The notes under the pieces were generated by a model that worked only from the letters and a program-made list of their open reading frames with translations, was not told the DNA's origin and ran no database searches. Below are positions 1 to 9,258 of a stretch of 9,258 bases of DNA, in pieces. Location: contig JAGUUF010000179.1 in NCBI GenBank assembly GCA_020063545.1, forward strand, positions 1 through 9,258. The letters are read 5' to 3'. Position numbers and translations under genes: made by a program. This DNA is from Cytophagales bacterium (GTDB taxonomy: Bacteria; Bacteroidota; Bacteroidia; Cytophagales; Cyclobacteriaceae). Positions within the stretch are counted from its first letter, which is position 1. The number at the start of each line of letters is the position of its first letter.

Positions 1-22
1 CTAAAGACTAAACAACAACCAG

Positions 23-4336
<4,314 letters not shown>

Positions 4337-4347
4337 TGTAAAACGTT

Positions 4348-4674
4348 ATGGCCGAGGATAAGAAAGAAAAGCATCCGCAAAACCAGATTAACATTGAGTT
4401 ATCGGAAGAGGTAGCTGAAGGAATCTATTCGAACCTGGCCATGATCGCGCACTCCAACAGCGAGTTTGTCATCGACTTTATCCGGCTGATGCCCGGTGTG
4501 CCGAAAGCCCGCGTAAAATCGCGGGTGATTATCACCCCGGAACATGCCAAGCGATTGTTAGCTGCGCTGAGCGACAATATCGACAAATACGAGCACACAT
4601 TTGGCCCGATAAAGCAAACCACCGATATGCCCAAATTCCCGATGAATTTCGGGGGAGCGGTAGGCGAGGCATAA
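4348..4674 (+). CDS. DUF3467 family protein, conserved small protein linked to rpoC
   Basis: A 108-aa protein that I recognise as DUF3467, a family of unknown function often found directly after rpoC in Bacteroidota (family knowledge). The N-terminus is charged and probably flexible (residues 1-12). The conserved body covers about 13-90 and includes NIELSEEVAEGIYSNL, then AHSNSEFVIDFIRLMPG (34-50), a basic segment PKARVKSRVIITPEHAKRLL (52-71), and an end rich in Gly, Pro and Met. There is no signal peptide and no membrane segment, so it should be cytoplasmic. The ATG lies 11 nt after the rpoC stop with no promoter between them, so it is probably co-transcribed with rpoBC. A terminator-like hairpin follows. 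A role near RNA polymerase or translation is only an inference from this fixed position. Confidence 0.93.
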   Translation: MAEDKKEKHPQNQINIELSEEVAEGIYSNLAMIAHSNSEFVIDFIRLMPGVPKARVKSRVIITPEHAKRLLAALSDNIDKYEHTFGPIKQTTDMPKFPMNFGGAVGEA

Positions 4675-4683
4675 ACCTGAAAA

Positions 4684-4700
4684 CGCCCAAAATTGGGGCG
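4684..4700 (+). other. Small GC hairpin after the DUF3467 gene
   Basis: CGCCC (4684-4688) pairs with GGGCG (4696-4700) around a 7-nt loop. It lies 9 nt after the DUF3467 stop codon. An exact 8-nt direct repeat, GAAAACGC, occurs at 4679-4686 and 4700-4707, overlapping its two arms. No T-tract follows directly, so alone it is not a typical intrinsic terminator. It may protect the 3' end of the rpoBC transcript or be incidental. Confidence 0.4.
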
Positions 4701-4711
4701 AAAACGCATAA

Positions 4712-4760
4712 AAAGGATACGAAAATCTTTTAACCGGGTTTTTGTATCCTTTCTTTCTTT
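4712..4760 (+). terminator. Probable intrinsic terminator of the rpoBC-DUF3467 transcript
   Basis: AAAGGATAC (4712-4720) pairs perfectly with GTATCCTTT (4744-4752). The stem can be extended inward by one G-T wobble and four A-T pairs (4721-4725 with 4739-4743), giving about 14 bp and a 13-nt loop. A T-rich tract CTTTCTTT follows at 4753-4760. The stem is A/T-rich, so termination may be partial. Its position between the rpoC cluster and a recognisable rpsL promoter supports the role. Confidence 0.62.
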
Positions 4761-4772
4761 ATAATACCTTTG
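4741..4772 (+). promoter_or_regulatory. Bacteroidota-type promoter of the rpsL-rpsG-fusA-rpsJ operon
   Basis: A TTTG at 4741-4744 (-33 element) and TACCTTTG at 4765-4772 (-7 element) are separated by 20 bp. This matches the primary sigma factor consensus of Bacteroidota, TTTG and TAnnTTTG, at normal spacing. Transcription should start a few bases after 4772, giving a leader of roughly 30-35 nt before rpsL. The -33 element lies inside the descending arm of the terminator hairpin at 4712-4752. Confidence 0.75.
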
Positions 4773-4810
4773 CAGTCCAAATTTTTAAGGTAAAAAGGAA
4801 CGATAACCAA

Positions 4811-5206
4811 ATGCCTACCATTCAACAACTTGTACGAAAGGGAAGGAAGCAACTGACTTCAAAATCAAAGTCGCCCGCCCTTGATTCATGCCCGCAGCGA
4901 AGGGGCGTGTGCACGCGTGTGTATACCACTACACCGAAAAAACCTAATTCGGCCATGCGAAAGGTTGCGCGTGTGCGGCTTACCAACCAGAAAGAAGTTA
5001 ACGCCTATATCCCTGGCGAAGGGCATAACCTGCAGGAGCACTCTATCGTGCTTATCCGGGGCGGAAGGGTTAAGGACCTTCCGGGAGTTCGTTACCACAT
5101 CATACGCGGAGCTTTGGATACAGCCGGGGTAAACGGCCGTTTGCAAAGCCGTTCGAAATATGGAGCTAAACGTCCGAAGGCAGGAGCTGCCGCTGCTAAA
5201 AAATAA
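4811..5206 (+). CDS. rpsL: 30S ribosomal protein S12 (uS12)
   Basis: Protein of the 30S decoding centre, 131 aa. The start is the ATG at 4811, giving MPTIQQLVRKG, which matches the S12 N-terminus. The frame stays open upstream to a TTG at 4742, but that TTG lies within the -33 promoter element and would add 23 residues absent from the family. Key motifs: CPQRRGVCTRVYT (27-39), TPKKPNSAMRKV (41-52), and GRVKDLPGVRYH (85-96). K43 and K88, the classic streptomycin-resistance positions, are the wild-type lysines. D89, the residue methylthiolated by RimO in E. coli, is present. A weak AAGGA (4795-4799) lies 11 nt before the start, too far to be a convincing Shine-Dalgarno. The C-terminal tail is Ala/Lys-rich. 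First gene of the operon. Confidence 0.99.
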   Translation: MPTIQQLVRKGRKQLTSKSKSPALDSCPQRRGVCTRVYTTTPKKPNSAMRKVARVRLTNQKEVNAYIPGEGHNLQEHSIVLIRGGRVKDLPGVRYHIIRGALDTAGVNGRLQSRSKYGAKRPKAGAAAAKK

Positions 5207-5212
5207 GTACGC

Positions 5213-5680
5213 ATGAGAAAGTCAAAACCTAAGAAAAGATACCTGCTGCCGGATCCGAAATTCCAGGATACGCTGGTAACCAAGTTTGTTAACTACCTGA
5301 TGGAACGAGGTAAGAAAAGTCTTGCCTACTCCATCTTTTACGATGCCATTGCCATTGTGGAGAAAAAAACCAGCGAAAACGGTTTGGAGGTATGGAAGCG
5401 GGCAATGAACAATGTTATGCCCTCCGTTGAGGTAAAAAGCCGCAGGGTTGGCGGGGCTACTTTTCAGGTGCCCGTTGAGATTAGGCCTGAGCGCAGGATA
5501 AACCTGAGCATAAAATGGTTAATTGATTTTGCCCGCCTGCGTGGTGAAAAAACCATGATGGACAAACTGGCCGGTGAAATCATCGCGGCTTCAAAAGGCG
5601 AAGGCGCAGCCATTAAAAAGAAAGATGATACGCACCGCATGGCCGAAGCCAACAAGGCATTCTCTCATTTCAGGTTTTAA
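5213..5680 (+). CDS. rpsG: 30S ribosomal protein S7 (uS7)
   Basis: Primary 16S rRNA-binding protein that nucleates assembly of the 30S head, 155 aa, normal length for the family. The sequence has the basic N-terminus MRKSKPKKRYLLPDPKF, then YLMERGKKSLAYSIFYDA (28-45) and the conserved hairpin region NVMPSVEVKSRRVGGATFQV (67-86) followed by EIRPERR (89-95). It ends with an HRMAEANKAFSHFRF-type helix (141-155). The ATG is only 6 nt after the rpsL stop codon and has no Shine-Dalgarno, which suggests translational coupling or re-initiation. In E. coli, S7 represses its operon by binding a much longer rpsL-rpsG gap; no room for such a site exists here. Confidence 0.99.
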   Translation: MRKSKPKKRYLLPDPKFQDTLVTKFVNYLMERGKKSLAYSIFYDAIAIVEKKTSENGLEVWKRAMNNVMPSVEVKSRRVGGATFQVPVEIRPERRINLSIKWLIDFARLRGEKTMMDKLAGEIIAASKGEGAAIKKKDDTHRMAEANKAFSHFRF

Positions 5681-5698
5681 CAGCTCGATTTCGCGAAA

Positions 5699-7804
5699 AT
5701 GGCAAGGGATTTAAAATACACGAGAAACATTGGAATTGCTGCGCACATTGATGCCGGTAAAACAACCACCACGGAACGCATACTGTACTATGCCGGTGTA
5801 AACTACAAACTTGGTGAGGTGCACGAAGGTACAGCCACCATGGACTGGATGGCCCAGGAACAGGAGCGTGGTATTACCATTACTTCGGCTGCTACTACGG
5901 TTTACTGGAACTACCGAGGAAACAAATACCATGTAAACATTATTGATACCCCCGGCCACGTTGACTTTACCGTGGAGGTAAACCGCTCCCTGCGCGTACT
6001 GGATGGCCTTGTGTTCCTGTTCAGTGCCGTTGATGGCGTTGAGCCCCAATCCGAAACTAACTGGCGGCTGGCTGATAACTATAAAGTAGCCCGAATTGGT
6101 TTTGTTAATAAAATGGACCGTGCCGGTGCTGATTTTCTTAATGTGTGTAAACAGGTTAAAGAAAAACTGGGCAGCAAAGCAGTACCGCTGCAGTTGCCAA
6201 TTGGCACCGAAGAGAATTTCAGGGGAGTAGTTGATTTGATTAATAACCGGGGTATTATCTGGAATGTGGAAGATAAGGGAATGACCTATGAGGTAGTTCC
6301 GATTCCGGATGACATGGTAGAGGAAGCAAAAGAATACCGCGAAAAATTGCTGGAAGCGGTTGCCGAAGTGGATGAAACGCTTATTGAAAAATACTTCAAT
6401 GATCCAAACTCCATTACCGAAGAAGAAATATTAAAGGCCCTGCGCGAAGCAACCATCAGCATGAAGATTGTGCCAATGGTCTGCGGTTCATCCTTTAAAA
6501 ACAAAGGCGTTCAAACCATGCTCGACTATGTGATGGAATTGCTTCCATCGCCATTGGATAAAGACAATATTGTGGGCACCAACCCCGATACGAACGAAGA
6601 CGTGCTGGTTAAACCCGATGAAAAAGAACCTTTTGTGGCATTGGCCTTTAAAATTGCCACTGACCCGTTTGTAGGAAGGTTATGCTTTATCCGGGCATAT
6701 TCCGGTGTGTTGGAATCAGGCTCCTATATTTATAATACACGCTCCGAACAAAAAGAACGTATTTCACGTGTGTTCCAGATGCATGCCAACAAACAGAACC
6801 AGATTGAACGCCTGGCAGCAGGTGATATCGGGGCCGTTGTTGGTTTTAAAGACATTAAAACCGGTGATACACTGTGCGATGAAAAGCGCAAAGTAGTACT
6901 TGAATCCATGGTGTTCCCTGAGCCGGTAATCGGCTATGCTATTGAACCGAAGAAACAAGCCGATGTGGATCGCCTTGGCATGGCGATTTCGAAACTTGTT
7001 GAAGAAGATCCCACGCTTCGTGTAAATACCGATCAGGAAACCGGACAGACAATTTTACGCGGAATGGGCGAGTTGCACCTTGAAATCATTATTGATCGCC
7101 TGAAACGCGAATTCAAAGTAGAAATCAATCAGGGTGCTCCGCAGGTAGCCTATAAAGAAGCGCTCACCACTACGGTTGAGCACAAAGAAGTTTACAAAAA
7201 ACAAACCGGTGGCCGCGGTAAGTTTGCCGATATTGTATTTGAAATTGGTCCGCGCGATGACGGCAAAGAAGGATTGTTGTTCGAAAATGCCATTGTGGGT
7301 GGCGTTATCCCCCGCGAGTTTATCCCTGCAGTTGAAAAAGGCTTTGCGCAGGCAATGGTAAACGGCCCGCTGGCAGGGTACCCGCTGGATGCCATGAAGG
7401 TAAAGCTCTTCCACGGTTCCTATCACGATGTGGATTCCGACTCGCTGTCGTTTGAGTTGGCCGCACGCATCGGCTTTAAAGAAGCGGCCGCCAAGTGTCA
7501 TCCCCAGTTGCTTGAGCCGATTATGAGTGTTGAAGTACTTACACCGGATGAGTTTACCGGTTCCGTTACTGGTGACCTGAACAGGCGCAGGGGGTTAATG
7601 AAAGGTATGGACAGCCGGGCAGGTGCCCAGGTTATCAAGGCCGATGTGCCGCTTGCAGAGTTGTTCGGGTACGTAACGGATTTGAGAACGATTACTTCGG
7701 GCAGGGCTTCGGCTACGCTCACGTTCTCGCATTACGCACCGGTTCCCAAGAACCTTGCTGAAAAAGTAATTGATGAAGTAAAAGGCGCTGTTGCCGCAAA
7801 ATAA
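5699..7804 (+). CDS. fusA: Translation elongation factor G (EF-G)
   Basis: GTPase that drives ribosomal translocation and, with RRF, subunit recycling; 701 aa, normal EF-G length. All G motifs are intact: P-loop AHIDAGKT (15-22), switch I ending in RGIT (57-60), DTPGH (83-87), NKMD (137-140) and the G5-like CGSSFKNKG (262-270). The five-domain layout is complete, with rough bounds G/G' 1-290, II 300-400, III 405-480, IV 485-605 and V 610-701. Domain IV carries the conserved tip segment SYHDVDSD (about 574-581), which enters the A site. Its place between rpsG and rpsJ marks it as the housekeeping EF-G rather than an EF-G2 paralogue. The ATG is 18 nt after rpsG, with no Shine-Dalgarno. Confidence 0.99.
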   Translation: MARDLKYTRNIGIAAHIDAGKTTTTERILYYAGVNYKLGEVHEGTATMDWMAQEQERGITITSAATTVYWNYRGNKYHVNIIDTPGHVDFTVEVNRSLRVLDGLVFLFSAVDGVEPQSETNWRLADNYKVARIGFVNKMDRAGADFLNVCKQVKEKLGSKAVPLQLPIGTEENFRGVVDLINNRGIIWNVEDKGMTYEVVPIPDDMVEEAKEYREKLLEAVAEVDETLIEKYFNDPNSITEEEILKALREATISMKIVPMVCGSSFKNKGVQTMLDYVMELLPSPLDKDNIVGTNPDTNEDVLVKPDEKEPFVALAFKIATDPFVGRLCFIRAYSGVLESGSYIYNTRSEQKERISRVFQMHANKQNQIERLAAGDIGAVVGFKDIKTGDTLCDEKRKVVLESMVFPEPVIGYAIEPKKQADVDRLGMAISKLVEEDPTLRVNTDQETGQTILRGMGELHLEIIIDRLKREFKVEINQGAPQVAYKEALTTTVEHKEVYKKQTGGRGKFADIVFEIGPRDDGKEGLLFENAIVGGVIPREFIPAVEKGFAQAMVNGPLAGYPLDAMKVKLFHGSYHDVDSDSLSFELAARIGFKEAAAKCHPQLLEPIMSVEVLTPDEFTGSVTGDLNRRRGLMKGMDSRAGAQVIKADVPLAELFGYVTDLRTITSGRASATLTFSHYAPVPKNLAEKVIDEVKGAVAAK

Positions 7805-7805
7805 T

Positions 7806-7824
7806 ATCTAAAAGACGTTTAGAT
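7806..7824 (+). repeat. Perfect 7-bp inverted repeat just before rpsJ
   Basis: ATCTAAA (7806-7812) and TTTAGAT (7818-7824) are exact inverted copies around the 5-nt loop AGACG. The repeat fills almost the whole 21-nt fusA-rpsJ gap and ends one base before the rpsJ ATG. The stem is A/T-rich and only moderately stable. It could influence rpsJ initiation or mRNA processing, or be chance; there is no T-tract, so it is not a terminator. Confidence 0.5.
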
Positions 7825-7825
7825 T

Positions 7826-8131
7826 ATGAACCAGAAAATCAGAATCAAATTAAAATCTTACGATCACAACCTCGTTGATAAGTCTTCAGAGAAGATCGTA
7901 CGTGCGGTAAAAGCCACCGGGGCCGTTGTCAGCGGGCCCATTCCGTTGCCTACCGAGCGCGAAGTGTTTACCGTGCTGCGCTCACCTCACGTAAATAAAA
8001 AATCGCGCGAACAGTTTCAGCTGTGCACGTTTAAGCGCCTCGTGGATATTTATTCAAACAGCGCTAAAACCGTTGATGCACTGATGAAACTGGAATTGCC
8101 CAGCGGGGTTGATGTTGAAATTAAAGTATAG
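7826..8131 (+). CDS. rpsJ: 30S ribosomal protein S10 (uS10/NusE)
   Basis: Protein of the 30S head that also acts as NusE, binding NusB in antitermination and NusG in transcription-translation coupling; 101 aa, the usual length. Conserved segments visible are KIRIKLKSYDHNLVD (4-18), GPIPLPTEREVFTVLRSPHV (37-56), KKSREQFQL (58-66) and KRLVDIYSNSAKTVDALMKLELPSGVDVEI (70-99). The ATG lies 21 nt after fusA with no Shine-Dalgarno and an inverted repeat next to it. It ends with TAG and is followed by a strong terminator, not by rplC, so here it is the last gene of the str operon rather than the first of an S10 operon. No tuf gene separates it from fusA. Confidence 0.99.
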   Translation: MNQKIRIKLKSYDHNLVDKSSEKIVRAVKATGAVVSGPIPLPTEREVFTVLRSPHVNKKSREQFQLCTFKRLVDIYSNSAKTVDALMKLELPSGVDVEIKV

Positions 8132-8154
8132 TAATTCCTTTTTATAACATACCG

Positions 8155-8190
8155 GCCATTCTGATGATTATCGGAATGGCTTTTTTATTT
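8155..8190 (+). terminator. Intrinsic terminator of the rpsL-rpsG-fusA-rpsJ operon
   Basis: An 11-bp stem pairs 8155-8165 with 8170-8180 (GCCATTCTGAT with ATCGGAATGGC, one T-G wobble) around the loop GATT. Six T and then ATTT follow at 8181-8190. It starts 23 nt after the rpsJ stop codon, a textbook layout. On the minus strand no T-tract follows the stem, so it is a good terminator only for rightward transcription. The stop codon of the convergent gene (8185-8187) lies inside the T-tract. Confidence 0.92.
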
Positions 8191-9258
8191 CAAGGGTGCA
8201 TGAAAGTACAACGCGTGATCGGGAAGCAGGTTGGGGTGCGCTATCCTTACCAGGTCCTTTAAAATCAAATCAGGCCGCAGGTATCCGATTTCCAGAAATT
8301 CACTTCCTCCTGTTGCTCCTTTGCGGGCGTTGTATGTAAATACCTTGCCGTTAATAAACGGTCCGAACAGGGTATACCGTTTGTCGGCTGTTGCCATTTC
8401 ATGCAGCGAGGTGAACGATGCAACACCTATCCATAAATCGGCACGATAACCGCGTTCATAAACTGATTCAAAACTTAGTTCAAGAAAACCGTTGGATGGA
8501 TCGTCTTCCCACAAATACCGGCACCCCGCATCTTTCAGTAAGCGGGCTGCATAATTTTGCCCCCCGGGAAGAAACCAGGTATCCCGGTAAAGTATGCCGC
8601 TTAAAACAGTTGGTTTGTCCGGCACGGTTTCGGCCAGCCTTCGGGTGCTAAGGTAAGCTTGTTCAATTATGCTGAATACCGAGTCGGCCTGGCGTTCTTT
8701 ATTAAAAAATAATCCCATGAATTTTATCCACTCAGCCCTACCTAAGGGGTGTTTTTCAAGGTATTCGGCATTGATAACCACCGGAATGCCCAACTCCTCT
8801 ATTTTTTTAAACTGCCCGATATCGGCTGTCATGGTGTAACCCATCACCATATCCGGTTTCAGTACGGCAAGCCGCTCCAGGTCTATGCCTTTGTCAACTC
8901 CAAGTTCCTGGACTTCTCCCTGTTCAATCCGCTTTCGGGTTTTTTCGGAACTGATATAATCCAGTGTAGGAAAACCAACGAGCGCATCGGTTTTATCCAG
9001 GTAATCCAGCAATGGAATGTGTGTGGTTGATGTGCAAACGATGTGTTGAATGGGAACCCGTATTACGCGCACTTCGCCCTGAATGGCCGGTACTGGCTTT
9101 CCGTGCGGCACCAACAGGTACCGGTAAGCCGATGTTGCCCCGGGATAAGGGCTCAGTACTTCAACAAACTTTGCTCCCTCAACATCTTTTACGGTAAACC
9201 CCGAAGCGTACTTTGGATTTTCGGTTACCTGCCCGGCAGGTAGTGTGGCTTTTTCTGC
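8185..9258 (-). CDS. ABC transporter periplasmic substrate-binding protein, cobalamin/ferric-siderophore type (partial, 5' end outside window)
   Basis: The frame is open from the right edge to TAA at 8185-8187, giving 357 residues without the true start. The first in-frame start-like codon, TTG at 9112-9114, is not the real start: the 48 residues upstream continue family-like sequence, including YASGFTV and YPGATSAYRYLLVP. The protein looks like the TroA/BtuF/FecB superfamily (Peripla_BP_2). Landmarks in visible numbering: TSTTHIPLLDYLDKTDALVGF (about 75-95), an LAVLKPDMVMGY segment marking the end of lobe 1, a long linking helix around the AEWIKFMGLFFNKERQADSV stretch, WFLPGGQNYAARLLKDAG in lobe 2, GGSEFLEIGYLRPDLILKDL and C-terminal HPNLLPDH. 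A signal peptide or lipobox should lie outside the window. It would capture corrinoid or siderophore-bound iron for a BtuC/FecD-type permease; the ligand cannot be told from sequence. It converges with rpsJ and is not part of the ribosomal operon. Confidence 0.88.
   Translation of the reverse strand, partial: AEKATLPAGQVTENPKYASGFTVKDVEGAKFVEVLSPYPGATSAYRYLLVPHGKPVPAIQGEVRVIRVPIQHIVCTSTTHIPLLDYLDKTDALVGFPTLDYISSEKTRKRIEQGEVQELGVDKGIDLERLAVLKPDMVMGYTMTADIGQFKKIEELGIPVVINAEYLEKHPLGRAEWIKFMGLFFNKERQADSVFSIIEQAYLSTRRLAETVPDKPTVLSGILYRDTWFLPGGQNYAARLLKDAGCRYLWEDDPSNGFLELSFESVYERGYRADLWIGVASFTSLHEMATADKRYTLFGPFINGKVFTYNARKGATGGSEFLEIGYLRPDLILKDLVRIAHPNLLPDHALYFHAPLK

Noticed and set aside
1..22. 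Possible end of rpoB at the left edge (a TAA occurs at 2-4)
   Set aside because: Too little sequence is present to identify the frame or the rpoB C-terminus.
4742..4810. N-terminal extension of rpsL from a TTG at 4742
   Set aside because: The extra 23 residues do not match S12, the TTG overlaps the -33 promoter element, and the likely transcription start lies downstream of it.
4675..4810. Possible small RNA or riboswitch in the DUF3467-rpsL gap
   Set aside because: The hairpins and promoter account for most of the gap, the leader after the promoter is only about 35 nt, and no known riboswitch core is visible.
7055..7501. 148-codon minus-strand frame inside fusA
   Set aside because: Antisense shadow of EF-G domains III and IV; no recognisable protein.
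8231..9243. Plus-strand frames opposite the substrate-binding protein gene
   Set aside because: They overlap the convincing minus-strand protein, are short and mutually overlapping, and resemble no family.

Overview
The window is a housekeeping stretch of a Bacteroidota chromosome, most likely Cytophagia-like; that finer placement is an impression, not a computed result. The evidence is the gene order rpoC - DUF3467 gene - rpsL - rpsG - fusA - rpsJ, the absence of Shine-Dalgarno sequences before almost every start, and a Bacteroidota-type promoter (TTTG, 20 bp, TACCTTTG) in front of rpsL. Base composition looks moderate, and all reading frames are intact.

Layout. Bases 1-22 are the end of the gap before rpoC; rpoB is expected just outside. 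rpoC (23-4336) encodes the full-length RNA polymerase beta' subunit. A small DUF3467 gene (4348-4674) follows 11 nt later and looks co-transcribed. The 136-nt gap 4675-4810 holds a small GC hairpin, a long terminator-like hairpin and the rpsL promoter; the promoter's -33 element lies inside the descending arm of the long hairpin. The str-type operon rpsL (4811-5206), rpsG (5213-5680), fusA (5699-7804), rpsJ (7826-8131) follows with gaps of 6, 18 and 21 nt, and ends at a strong intrinsic terminator (8155-8190). On the opposite strand, a gene for a periplasmic ABC-transporter substrate-binding protein (cobalamin/ferric-siderophore family) runs in from the right edge and ends convergently, with its stop codon inside the T-tract of that terminator.

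How the genes work together. rpoC supplies transcription. rpsL, rpsG and rpsJ supply 30S subunit proteins (uS12 in the decoding centre, uS7 and uS10 in the head), and fusA supplies the translocase. uS10 is also NusE, which links ribosomes to transcription. The substrate-binding protein belongs to a separate uptake system.

I found no mobile element, CRISPR array, tRNA, rRNA or defence/biosynthetic system. Nothing here supports a previously undescribed multi-gene system. The points worth a second look are regulatory and organisational: the terminator/promoter overlap, the operon ending after rpsJ instead of continuing into rplC, a perfect small palindrome abutting the rpsJ start, and the uncharacterised DUF3467 protein coupled to rpoC.
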